DNA of 64,000 bases from contig JADKIR010000004.1 of assembly GCA_016722655.1 (NCBI GenBank), positions 930,001 through 994,000 on the forward strand. The letters run 5' to 3'. The DNA is from Cytophagaceae bacterium (GTDB lineage: Bacteria > Bacteroidota > Bacteroidia > Cytophagales > Spirosomataceae). The notes under the pieces were generated by a model. The model worked only from the letters and a program-made list of their open reading frames with translations. It had not been told where the DNA came from and did not search any database. Below are positions 53,220-60,857 of this stretch, one piece after another (the first letter of the stretch is position 1; the number at the start of each line of letters is the position of its first letter). Both the position numbers and the translations under genes were made by a program.

Positions 53220-54479
53220 ATGTGCCGCAAAATTTCTCTTAGCATACTTTTTCTGGTTTCAGTTTTTACACAGGTTTTTGCCCAAAATCTACCTGATTAT
53301 AAAAACTCAAAGCTCTCGGTTGAACTAAGAACACAGGATTTGATAAACCGAATGACTATTGACGAAAAAGTGGGTCAGTTGCTCTGTCCCATGGGCTGGG
53401 AAATGTATGAGAAAAACGGCAATGAGGTAGATATTTCTGCCACCTTTAAAAACCTGATTGATACCAAACATATTGGTATGTTTTGGGGAGTATATCGGGC
53501 AGACCCCTGGACCAAAAAGACCCTTGAAAATGGCCTCAACCCCGAGCTGGCCGCAAAAGCCGGGAATGCTCTGCAAAAATATGTGATGGAAAACACCCGA
53601 CTGGGTATTCCGCTTTTTCTGGCCGAAGAATCGCCTCACGGGCACATGGCGATAGGTACTACAGTGTTTCCGACGGGCATAGGGTTGGCCTCCAGTTGGA
53701 ATCCTGACCTGGTAGAAAAAGTCTCGGCAGCAATGGCCAAGGAACTCCGGCTGCAAGGTGGTCACATCAGCTACGGCCCTGTGATGGACCTCTCACGTGA
53801 GCCACGTTGGTCGCGTGTAGAGGAAAGTTTTGGCGAAGATCCGGTACTAACTGCTGCCATAGGTGTTGCAGTAGTGAAAGGTGGCGGGGCTGGCAATCTG
53901 GGCAATCCTTTTGGGGTGGTTTCTACACTCAAGCATTTTATCGCTTATGGTATTCCGGAGGGTGGACACAACGGCAACCCGAGCGTAATCGGACAGCGTG
54001 AACTTACACAGGTTTTCCTGCCGCCGTTTGAAGCTGCTGTAAAAGCCGGGGCTTTGTCGATTATGACCGCCTACAACTCCATCGACGGCATACCCAATAC
54101 TGCCAATGGACATCTTTACAATGAACTTTTGAAAAAATCCTGGAGTTTCAGGGGCTTTGTGGTGTCTGATCTTTTTAGCATCAATGGTCTCGAAGGCAGT
54201 CATCATGTGGCAAAAGACCTTAAAGAAGCTGGAGAAATCTCTCTCAATGCCGGTGTAGATGTTGACCTGGGTGCGAGTGGATTTGCGGCACTCAAAAAAT
54301 CAGTAGAAGAAGGCAAAGTGGGTAGGGCTACGTTAGATTCAGCTGTTGCGAGGGTTCTGAAATTAAAATTTGAGATGGGACTTTTTGAAAACCCTTATGT
54401 AAACCCAGAAACTGCAAAAAAGAAGTTAGAAATACCGAGCATATTAAGCTTGCAAAAGAAGTGGCGGCAGAGTCAATAG
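53220..54479 (+). CDS. GH3 beta-glycosidase, N-terminal part (gene interrupted by a -1 frameshift)
   Basis: 419 residues: signal peptide ending VFAQ, then the GH3 (beta/alpha)8 domain: EKVGQLLCPMGWEM, YGPVMDLSREPRWSR, STLKHFIAYG, and the nucleophile Asp in GFVVSDLFSINGLEG. Sequence stays family-like up to about residue 399 (NPETAKK); the last 20 residues are out of frame and meaningless. The family expects the C-terminal domain to follow directly, and it does, in the -1 frame, starting at 54422. Likely a beta-glucosidase or beta-xylosidase acting on plant polysaccharide fragments. Confidence 0.88.
   Translation: MCRKISLSILFLVSVFTQVFAQNLPDYKNSKLSVELRTQDLINRMTIDEKVGQLLCPMGWEMYEKNGNEVDISATFKNLIDTKHIGMFWGVYRADPWTKKTLENGLNPELAAKAGNALQKYVMENTRLGIPLFLAEESPHGHMAIGTTVFPTGIGLASSWNPDLVEKVSAAMAKELRLQGGHISYGPVMDLSREPRWSRVEESFGEDPVLTAAIGVAVVKGGGAGNLGNPFGVVSTLKHFIAYGIPEGGHNGNPSVIGQRELTQVFLPPFEAAVKAGALSIMTAYNSIDGIPNTANGHLYNELLKKSWSFRGFVVSDLFSINGLEGSHHVAKDLKEAGEISLNAGVDVDLGASGFAALKKSVEEGKVGRATLDSAVARVLKLKFEMGLFENPYVNPETAKKKLEIPSILSLQKKWRQSQ
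54416..54422 (+). other. A-AAA-AAG slippery heptamer at the GH3 frame break
   Basis: In the zero frame the codons are GCA-AAA-AAG, i.e. A-AAA-AAG, the classical -1 slippage heptamer known from dnaX. A -1 shift here gives ...AAA-AAA-GAA-GTT-AGA, which continues in the frame of the C-terminal half with a family-typical sequence (KKEVRNTEHIKLAKEVAAES). The same result would come from one missing A in a 7-A run. Confidence 0.7.
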
Positions 54480-55561
54480 TTTTGTTGGAAAACAAAAAAG
54501 GCATTCTTCCACTTTCTAAAGACCTAAGGAAAATCGCTGTAATCGGACCAAACGCCGACAACATTTATAACCAACTCGGCGACTATACGGCTCCGCAGGA
54601 GGAAAGCAATATTGTGACGGTTTTGGAAGGTATTAAAGCGAAATATCCGAAAGCCAAAGTAGAATATGTAAAAGGCTGTGCGATAAGGGATGAAAAAGAC
54701 GTAAACATACAGGCTGCAGTAAAAGCCGCCCATAATGCTGAAGTAGTTATAGTGGTAGTAGGCGGCTCAAGTGCCCGGGATTTTAAAACCAAATACATCG
54801 AAACGGGAGCAGCAGTAACTTCCAGTGCTGCTATCAGTGACATGGAAAGCGGCGAAGGTTACGACAGGGCATCGTTGAGCTTATTGGGGAAACAACAAAA
54901 ATTGCTCGAAGCCATCAAAGCGACAGGAAAACCCATGATTGTGGTTTACATTCAGGGCAGACCTCTGGAAATGAACTGGGCAGCACAAAACGCCAATGCC
55001 TTGCTTTGTGCGTGGTACCCCGGTCAGGAGGGAGGCAGTGCCATAGCCGATGTTTTGATGGGTGATGTGAATCCTTCAGGGAAAATGCCGATTTCTGTTC
55101 CAAAAAACGTTGGTCAATTGCCTGTTTATTACAACAAAAAGACCCCGACTGGTCATGAATATGTAGAAATGAGCCAGTTGCCGCTTTATACTTTTGGGTA
55201 TGGTTTAAGCTATACCACTTTTCAATTTTCTGATTTAGTGATAAACAAAAAAGGAAAAGTGGGCTTCGAGATTTCATGCAAAATCAAAAACACCGGAAAA
55301 GTAGCCGGAAAAGAAGTGGTGCAACTTTATCTGAGGGATGAAGTGGCATCGGTAGTGCAACCGGTAAAGCAATTAAAACATTTTCAGAAAATCATGCTGA
55401 ATCCAGGCGAAGAAAAAAGGGTGACTTTCGATATTGCTTCTGATGATTTGTCTCTGATCAATATCGATATGCAAAAAGTCGTTGAACCGGGTGCATTTAA
55501 AGTGATGGTGGGTGCCAGTTCAGTGGATATTAGGTTGGAAGGGAAAGTGGTGGTGGAGTGA
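54461..55561 (+). CDS. GH3 beta-glycosidase, C-terminal part (frame -1 relative to the N-terminal part)
   Basis: Carries the second GH3 domain and fibronectin-like C-terminus: ESIVLLENKKGILPL, KIAVIGPNAD, VVIVVVGGSSA, acid/base-region Glu near SGEGYDRASLSLLGKQ, WYPGQEGGSAIADVLMG, NPSGKMPISVP and GYGLSYTTF. It has no plausible independent start (the annotated GTG lies inside the conserved EVAAES helix), so it only makes sense as a continuation of the upstream half; the matching frame is open from 54422. Confidence 0.85.
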   Translation: MAAESIVLLENKKGILPLSKDLRKIAVIGPNADNIYNQLGDYTAPQEESNIVTVLEGIKAKYPKAKVEYVKGCAIRDEKDVNIQAAVKAAHNAEVVIVVVGGSSARDFKTKYIETGAAVTSSAAISDMESGEGYDRASLSLLGKQQKLLEAIKATGKPMIVVYIQGRPLEMNWAAQNANALLCAWYPGQEGGSAIADVLMGDVNPSGKMPISVPKNVGQLPVYYNKKTPTGHEYVEMSQLPLYTFGYGLSYTTFQFSDLVINKKGKVGFEISCKIKNTGKVAGKEVVQLYLRDEVASVVQPVKQLKHFQKIMLNPGEEKRVTFDIASDDLSLINIDMQKVVEPGAFKVMVGASSVDIRLEGKVVVE

Positions 55562-55569
55562 AATTGAAA

Positions 55570-56211
55570 CTATAGTTTATCGGTAATGGATTTTGTAATA
55601 TATTCCTGCGTAGATCTTGAAATTTTACTTTTTATTTCCTCCCAAGTAACCCCTTTTAATCCAATTGGATCTTCATTTTGAACCTCGGCATCTGCAAAGT
55701 ATGTCAATGAAAGGACGATATAACCAAAGTCGGTATCGGGATATTTATTCTCATGAAATACCCTCATTTCATTAATATTGTAATGATGTAATAATTCATA
55801 AATATCCCAAAAGTCCTTTTTTACACCCCTTCCTGCAAGTGCTTGAAGTTTCATTGGGATTATATCTTGTACACTTAGCATTCTGATTCCATCAATTATT
55901 TCAATTTTTTTGATATATCTGTATTGATGTAATATAAAATCCACTTTAATCCCATTAATAACAAACCACAAGGACTGTTTTTTTTCTCCTAAAAGTATTT
56001 TGTTATCAAATTTTGATGCAATGGCAGCTTTAACTTCTTCAATCTCAAAAGGTTCATTGGTAAATAAATCAATATCAACAGAGATTCGATGGCCAAATCG
56101 AAGTGCTAAATTTGTGCCCCCAACCAATACGAAGTTATCCAATTCAGGAATCTGCATCAATTCCTTCAATAATTGAAGTGTATTGTTTTCTAAGGTTTGG
56201 TAATTCAACAT
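55570..56211 (-). CDS. AbiEii/AbiGii-type nucleotidyltransferase toxin
   Basis: 213 residues from the ATG at 56211 (MLNYQTLENNTLQLL). Nucleotidyltransferase fold with FVLVGGTNLALRFGHRISVDIDLF (in parts: VGGTNLAL, RISVDIDLF), the DxD metal pair in VDIDLF, KVDFILHQY and MKLQALAGRGVKKDFWDIYELL, as in type IV AbiE toxins, which modify tRNA ends. The gene for its probable partner ends 1 base upstream. It is convergent with the GH3 gene, 8 bases apart. Confidence 0.85.
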   Translation of the reverse strand: MLNYQTLENNTLQLLKELMQIPELDNFVLVGGTNLALRFGHRISVDIDLFTNEPFEIEEVKAAIASKFDNKILLGEKKQSLWFVINGIKVDFILHQYRYIKKIEIIDGIRMLSVQDIIPMKLQALAGRGVKKDFWDIYELLHHYNINEMRVFHENKYPDTDFGYIVLSLTYFADAEVQNEDPIGLKGVTWEEIKSKISRSTQEYITKSITDKL

Positions 56212-56212
56212 A

Positions 56213-56506
56213 TTAAAATTGCCAGGTTGAATTTGCCCGATTCCACTTTTCAAAGTTTTTAAAATCTGTCTCTTTTAATTTCAAAATAAGACAAAAAAAA
56301 GAAAGGGCTTCTTTACGAAGATAGGCAGAATTGACTATTTCTTTTCTCATTGTTTTCAGACCATAAAATCTCAAAACTTCAATCATTTCATCATGTAAGC
56401 CATAATTAAATACCTGACTTGATACATAGGCACAGCTATTTTGAAAATCAATTTTTTCAAAATCGACATCCCAAAAAGCAAGATTTGAAATTTTAGGTTT
56501 ACTCAT
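56213..56506 (-). CDS. DUF6922-like partner of the AbiEii-type toxin
   Basis: 97 residues (ISNLAFWDVDFEKIDFQNSC; VFNYGLHDEMIEVLRFYG). Such short proteins with the AFWDVD...D start often sit directly before AbiEii-type nucleotidyltransferases in Bacteroidota and are taken as the antitoxin or as a truncated regulator; they differ from the classical AbiEi antitoxin. Single base between the two genes. Confidence 0.75.
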   Translation of the reverse strand: MSKPKISNLAFWDVDFEKIDFQNSCAYVSSQVFNYGLHDEMIEVLRFYGLKTMRKEIVNSAYLRKEALSFFCLILKLKETDFKNFEKWNRANSTWQF

Positions 56507-56583
56507 TGGCAGGATAAAATTATGTCTCCGAATCCAGTGAACAAGAAATATAATTAAAGAAAAACCCTAATCTTTTGAAGAAA

Positions 56584-57438
56584 TTACTTTGAATTCCTCA
56601 CTAATATCTCCAACAGGCTGGAAAGCTTATCTTTGAGGTCTTTGCGGTCTACGATAAAGTCAAGAAAACCGTGCTCCAGCACGAACTCAGCCGTTTGAAA
56701 TCCTTTAGGCAGGTCTTTACCGATAGTTTCTTTAATAACTCTCGGGCCGGCAAAACCAATCAATGAACCAGGTTCTGCAATATTGAAGTCGCCCAACATA
56801 GCAAAAGAGGCGGTAACTCCACCTGTGGTTGGGTCGGTTAAAAGCGAAATGTAAGGTATTTTGGCCTCTTCGAGAAGAGCCAGTTTGGCTGAAGTTTTGG
56901 CCATTTGCATCAACGAATAGCCCGCTTCCATCATTCTGGCACCACCTGATTTTGAAATCATCAGAAAAGGTGTCCTGGTTTTGATAGAATGGTCAATCCC
57001 CCGGGCGATTTTTTCACCTACCACAGAGCCCATTGAGCCCCCGATAAACCCGAAATCCATGCTCGAAATGGTGATTTTCTTGCCATTCATTTCGCCAAAA
57101 GCGGTGCGACATGCATCTTTAAGGCCTGTTTTGGCTACTGTTGTTTTGATTCTGTCGGGATAAGCCTTGGTATCAACAAAATTAAGCGGATCGGCCGAAA
57201 TCATATCTTTGTCAAGTTCAACATAGTTCCCTTCGTCAAACAATAGCTGAAAATAAGCCTCAGACCCTATTTTTTCATGATAATTACAATGAATACAGGT
57301 AAATGCATTGTTTTTGTGCTCACGAGTATGCATTATATTCTTGCATTCGGGGCACTGGTACCAAAGACCGTCAGGAGTCTCTTTTTTCAACTCCGTAGGT
57401 GTATTTATTCCTTTTTCAGTTCTTCTAAACCAAGACAT
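56584..57438 (-). CDS. accD: Acetyl-CoA carboxylase carboxyltransferase subunit beta
   Basis: Transfers the carboxyl group from biotin to acetyl-CoA together with AccA, the committed step of fatty acid synthesis. 284 residues from the ATG at 57438 (MSWFRRTEKGI), the conserved start; eight extra upstream codons are rejected. Zn ribbon with CPEC and CIHC near 30-55, then the crotonase-like domain with GFIGGSMGSVVGEKI, SKSGGARMMEA and DPTTGGVTASFAMLGD. Single gene with its own promoter. Confidence 0.96.
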   Translation of the reverse strand: MSWFRRTEKGINTPTELKKETPDGLWYQCPECKNIMHTREHKNNAFTCIHCNYHEKIGSEAYFQLLFDEGNYVELDKDMISADPLNFVDTKAYPDRIKTTVAKTGLKDACRTAFGEMNGKKITISSMDFGFIGGSMGSVVGEKIARGIDHSIKTRTPFLMISKSGGARMMEAGYSLMQMAKTSAKLALLEEAKIPYISLLTDPTTGGVTASFAMLGDFNIAEPGSLIGFAGPRVIKETIGKDLPKGFQTAEFVLEHGFLDFIVDRKDLKDKLSSLLEILVRNSK

Positions 57439-57459
57439 ATATGGTAGGTTTTGGGGCAG

Positions 57460-57488
57460 CAAATATACAGGAATAATTTCAAAACAAA
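57460..57488 (-). promoter_or_regulatory. Probable accD promoter
   Basis: Minus-strand TTTG (57485-57488), 17-base spacer, TATATTTG (57460-57467), 22 bases before the ATG. The spacer is a little short. Confidence 0.5.
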
Positions 57489-57565
57489 ATCAATTCGGCT
57501 TTTTTGAAATTATAGTATTTAATTTTATTTCAAAAAACAAAATTCCAATCGGCATCACAAGTTAA

Positions 57566-57603
57566 TAAATAAAAATGAGCCAAAATCAGTAGATTGGCTC
57601 ATT
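57566..57603 (-). terminator. Terminator of the DoxX pair
   Basis: Perfect 10-bp stem (AATGAGCCAA / TTGGCTCATT), 10-base loop, followed on the minus strand by a T-rich run; 26 bases after the stop at 57630. Confidence 0.72.
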
Positions 57604-57629
57604 CTATTTATTTTAAAAAAATATAAAAA

Positions 57630-57998
57630 TCAGGCTTTTGCCAAATTCTCTTTATAAACGTAAGAAACCACTAAAACTACCAAAAATATCAGTGGGAAAA
57701 ATGACTGCCCAATTGCACCGTCAACAGCAACCAAACTAACAGTTGCTCCGATAAAGTCTATCGCAAAACCCACATAAGCCCACTCTTTCACCTTTGCCGG
57801 TACTTGTGGAATCAACAAAGCCAATCCTCCCAAAATTTTCAGGACATTCAGTGTATTTAGAAAATAAAGTGGATATCCCAAATGCTTGGTAATCATTTCA
57901 ATACTCTGAGGGTCTTTCCAGGTCAAAATCGGAGTTAGTCCAACCAAAACAGCAATAAATGCCGTGCTAATCCAAAAAATGATTTTATTCTTTTTCAT
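57630..57998 (-). CDS. DoxX-like membrane protein
   Basis: 122 residues, four membrane helices, from the ATG at 57998 (MKKNKIIFWISTAFIAVL). DoxX-like marks: LGYPLYFLNTLNVLKILGGLALLIPQVPAKVKEWAYVGFAIDF, here in parts GYPLYF, KILGGLALLIPQVP and KEWAYVGF. Function of the family is unsettled. It is a close paralogue of the gene 4 bases upstream. Confidence 0.86.
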   Translation of the reverse strand: MKKNKIIFWISTAFIAVLVGLTPILTWKDPQSIEMITKHLGYPLYFLNTLNVLKILGGLALLIPQVPAKVKEWAYVGFAIDFIGATVSLVAVDGAIGQSFFPLIFLVVLVVSYVYKENLAKA

Positions 57999-58002
57999 AA
58001 TT

Positions 58003-58374
58003 TTAATTGGTTTTTGGGTTGATTTTGTGATAATAGAAGTACGAAACAATCATGATTGCGAAAACCACCAATGGGAAAATAGACATCCCGTTTAGGCCAT
58101 CCATAACTACATGACCAACAAAGGCATACATAAACACAAAACCAAAACCAGCATAAGCCCATTCTTTAATTCTGGCTGGCACTTGTGGCACTATCAAAGC
58201 CAAAGCTCCTAAAACCTTAAAAACTACCAACATTGACCCGAAATAAGATGGATAACCCAGATGGGCAATACTTTGTTTGGCCATTTCGGTGTGGGAGGTC
58301 AATGCCGGCATAACACCTTCAAACAAAAAGATGAATCCGGTGCTGACCCAATAAATAATCTTGTCTTTTTTCAT
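58003..58374 (-). CDS. DoxX-like membrane protein, tandem paralogue
   Basis: 123 residues from the ATG at 58374 (MKKDKIIYWVSTGFIFLFEG), four helices, with GYPSYFGSMLVVFKVLGALALIVPQVPARIKEWAYAGFGF (in parts VFKVLGALALIVPQVP and KEWAYAGF). It shares the same blocks with the next gene, so the pair arose by duplication and divergence. TAATTTTG (minus strand, 58427-58434) is a -7 match upstream. Confidence 0.86.
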   Translation of the reverse strand: MKKDKIIYWVSTGFIFLFEGVMPALTSHTEMAKQSIAHLGYPSYFGSMLVVFKVLGALALIVPQVPARIKEWAYAGFGFVFMYAFVGHVVMDGLNGMSIFPLVVFAIMIVSYFYYHKINPKTN

Positions 58375-58507
58375 AAATACAATAATAGGGTTAAAACTCT
58401 TAAATAAAATTCCCAATCAGAAAGTTCAAAATTAACAGGTAAGTAACGCATTTTTGACCTCCAATCGTGACAATTGTGGGGTTGTAAAACGACAATTCTT
58501 ATTTATT

Positions 58508-59440
58508 TCAATCAAAAAGACGCTCCAAATCAACATTTTCTTTGATTGGGCCCACGGTAGTCAGCTTTATCCGGGCCATGTTGGCTCCTGCCGTGGCACA
58601 TATTTCCGGTGATTTTCCGGCTAAATAGGCTGCCAAAAATCCTGACCAGAACGAATCCCCTGCTCCGGTAGCATCTACCACATTCACTGCTTTGGGTTGG
58701 TTTTCTATTCTGTTTTTGCCTTTATTCCACAAAACTACACTTCCTTTACTTCCTTTTGTAAAACATATCAATTCCGCTCCCCAACTAAAAAAATCCTCAA
58801 AAATCCGATCTTCCGCCACCTCTTCGCCATAAAATCGTTCTGCATCATCTTCACTCAGTTTTATCAATGCTCCATGTGATAAATACTCTTTTATCACCCG
58901 ATGGGCTTCCGCACGGTCGGGCCAGACTCTCTCAGCATAGTTCAGGTCGGCACTCAGCACACATCCTGCTGCTTTCGCTCTTTTTGCAGCATCAAGCACA
59001 GCAGCCTGCGACGGTTGCATACTCAAGGGCCAGCATGTGGTATGAAACACCGCTGCTTTTTTCAATAATTCATCAGGAATATCTTCAGGTTTAATCATGC
59101 GGTCAGCCGTGCGATACGGAATAAAATCAGGAGTACCGGTAGTCCTTGATACCAACACTATACTACTGGGTTCGTTTTTATCATAAATCACTAGACTCGT
59201 ATCTACACCTGCCTCCTGCACTTTTTCCACCAAATATTTTCCGAGATTATCGGTTCCCACCGCCGAAATGATAGCTGTTTTGAAGCCCAGTCGGGCCATA
59301 TTCGAAGCCAGATTGGCCGGGCTACCCCCCTGAAAGCGGTCAAATTTCGCCGCATCATATAAATTGTTGCTGATTTCGCTGCCAATAAAATCTCCCAGCA
59401 GCTCGCCCACCGCCACGAGACCATATTCTCTTTTATTCAT
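58508..59440 (-). CDS. PfkB-family carbohydrate kinase (fructokinase-like)
   Basis: 310 residues, ribokinase fold: N-terminal VAVGELLGDFIG, GGSPANLASNMARLG (substrate site), and the C-terminal signature DATGAGDSFWSGFLAAYL with catalytic Asp. The GGSPANLA pattern is typical of fructokinases and related sugar kinases; the exact sugar is open. Stands alone, between the DoxX pair and a plus-strand gene. Confidence 0.9.
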   Translation of the reverse strand: MNKREYGLVAVGELLGDFIGSEISNNLYDAAKFDRFQGGSPANLASNMARLGFKTAIISAVGTDNLGKYLVEKVQEAGVDTSLVIYDKNEPSSIVLVSRTTGTPDFIPYRTADRMIKPEDIPDELLKKAAVFHTTCWPLSMQPSQAAVLDAAKRAKAAGCVLSADLNYAERVWPDRAEAHRVIKEYLSHGALIKLSEDDAERFYGEEVAEDRIFEDFFSWGAELICFTKGSKGSVVLWNKGKNRIENQPKAVNVVDATGAGDSFWSGFLAAYLAGKSPEICATAGANMARIKLTTVGPIKENVDLERLFD

Positions 59441-59544
59441 AGGTTAATTTTTTCCAAAACAAAAAACCTCAAAAAAAACAGCTAATACAAGTATTGTTTC
59501 AATAATTTTGTCCGATAATCTTTTGAAATAATTGGCAGAATCTT

Positions 59545-59625
59545 TTGGGCAGCCGGCCACGCACCGGCGTAGTACTCTCCGTCAGCTGACGGATCAAACA
59601 ATCGCTCAATCCCTGCTGCAAAATA
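59545..59625. repeat. GC-rich interspersed hairpin repeat, copy 2 (diverged)
   Basis: GC-rich block with two hairpins, GCCGG / CCGGC (59552-59568) and the perfect palindrome CCGTCAGCTGACGG (59579-59592), followed by ATCGCTCAATCCCTGCTGC. The TACTCTCC before the palindrome and the CGCT..ATCCCT end resemble the element at 39653-39758, which has a different central hairpin. It forms part of the leader of the next gene. Confidence 0.5.
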
Positions 59626-59640
59626 CTAACTCAATATAAA

Positions 59641-60129
59641 ATGGCTGAAAACTTATTCTTACCTGAAACAAAAAATCGCAAAGACCTGTATGAGGCCCTT
59701 GTTCCTCAAATACAAGCACTCATAGCCCCGGAATCTGATTTGATTGCCAATTTGGCCAATATTTCTGCGGCATTGAGGCAGGCATTTAACTTTTTTTGGG
59801 TAGGGTTTTATTTAGATAATCAGCAAGGAGAGCTCGTTTTGGGGCCGTTTCAAGGGCCTATCGCATGTACTCGCATCAGGTATGAAAGAGGCGTATGCGG
59901 GCATTGTTTTTCTACCCAACAAACTGTAATCGTTGCTGATGTTGAGGCCTTTCCCGGCCATATCGCCTGTAGCTCTGATTCAAAATCGGAAATTGTGGTG
60001 CCACTTTTTGATTCAAAGGGAAAAATCAGAGGGGTTCTGGATGTAGATTCTGACCAACTGAATGATTTTTCTGAAATTGATCAGGTCTATTTGGAGCAAA
60101 TCATGGGTATGCTTTCTGATAAAATTTAA
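59641..60129 (+). CDS. msrC: Free methionine-(R)-sulfoxide reductase (GAF domain)
   Basis: Reduces free methionine-R-sulfoxide with thioredoxin. 162 residues, a single GAF domain: FFWVGFYL, GPFQGPIAC, the Cys at 76, 86, 89 and 110 (IACTRI; GVCGHC; HIACSSDS), which include the three catalytic and resolving positions of fRMsr, and VPLFDSKGKIRGVLDVDS. Single gene. Confidence 0.93.
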   Translation: MAENLFLPETKNRKDLYEALVPQIQALIAPESDLIANLANISAALRQAFNFFWVGFYLDNQQGELVLGPFQGPIACTRIRYERGVCGHCFSTQQTVIVADVEAFPGHIACSSDSKSEIVVPLFDSKGKIRGVLDVDSDQLNDFSEIDQVYLEQIMGMLSDKI

Positions 60130-60285
60130 ATCTATTTAGCATTAACATTTCCCTTAACACACATTATCAGCGAGTTATAATTTTATTAAATCTAATCAAA
60201 ATTTTTCAGCAAACTTTCAACCAACCATTAGCATCTAAGGGATATATCTCAGTAAAAAGAATTATTCACTTTAATATTTATGGTT

Positions 60286-60786
60286 ATGAAAAAGCTATTT
60301 TTTATCGGACTATTTATTTCGGCAGGTTTAATGCAATCTTGTAATTATACCGAAACACCCCAACCCATCAACAATGAACTTTTGGCGGAAGTTTTTGAAG
60401 TAAAAGCCGACTTTACGCCCAACAACGAGTTCAGAAATTTCTATAATCTTAATCCTGTAATTTTTGACTCTGATGTGCTTTTGGTGTATGAATTGACCGG
60501 AACTGACAAAACCGGTGCTGATATCTGGAAGCCGTTACCACAGATTTATACTATCAGTGAGGGTATTTTCCAGTATAATTTCGACTTTACCAAACATGAT
60601 TTCAGCATTTTCCTCGATGCTACCTTTGACCCTATGAAGCTCAACAACAGCATGCGTTTGGCCAAAGTGTTCAGAGTGGTGATTGTTCCCGGAAAATTTG
60701 CCAAAATGGTGGATAAAAACAATTTGCAAAATGTGATGAAAACCTTGAATCTGACTGAAAAATCGGTTGTAGGATTGGCGAATTAA
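60286..60786 (+). CDS. Unknown lipoprotein
   Basis: 166 residues from the ATG at 60286 (MKKLFFIGLFISAG); an ATG two codons earlier is equally possible. Lipobox Cys in LMQSCNYTE. The rest is a soluble beta-rich domain (VLLVYELTGTDKTGADIWKPLP; FRVVIVPGKFA), resembling the collagen-binding/DUF1735-like lipoproteins of Bacteroidota only loosely; function unknown. Ends before a strong terminator. Confidence 0.78.
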   Translation: MKKLFFIGLFISAGLMQSCNYTETPQPINNELLAEVFEVKADFTPNNEFRNFYNLNPVIFDSDVLLVYELTGTDKTGADIWKPLPQIYTISEGIFQYNFDFTKHDFSIFLDATFDPMKLNNSMRLAKVFRVVIVPGKFAKMVDKNNLQNVMKTLNLTEKSVVGLAN

Positions 60787-60806
60787 TCGGTAACTCTAAT
60801 ATTAAA

Positions 60807-60849
60807 CAAGCCCGCTGGAAAGTATAATCCGGCGGGCTTGATTTTTTTT
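60807..60849. terminator. Terminator between the lipoprotein gene and the M3 peptidase gene
   Basis: 13-bp stem (CAAGCCCGCTGGA / TCCGGCGGGCTTG, one G-U) with an 8-base loop, followed by eight T on the plus strand. Convergent genes on either side. Confidence 0.8.
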
Positions 60850-60857
60850 AAAGCTAC

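Noticed and set aside
60130..60285. Riboswitch or sRNA before the lipoprotein gene
   Set aside because: The region is AT-rich and no stable stem or known motif could be drawn.
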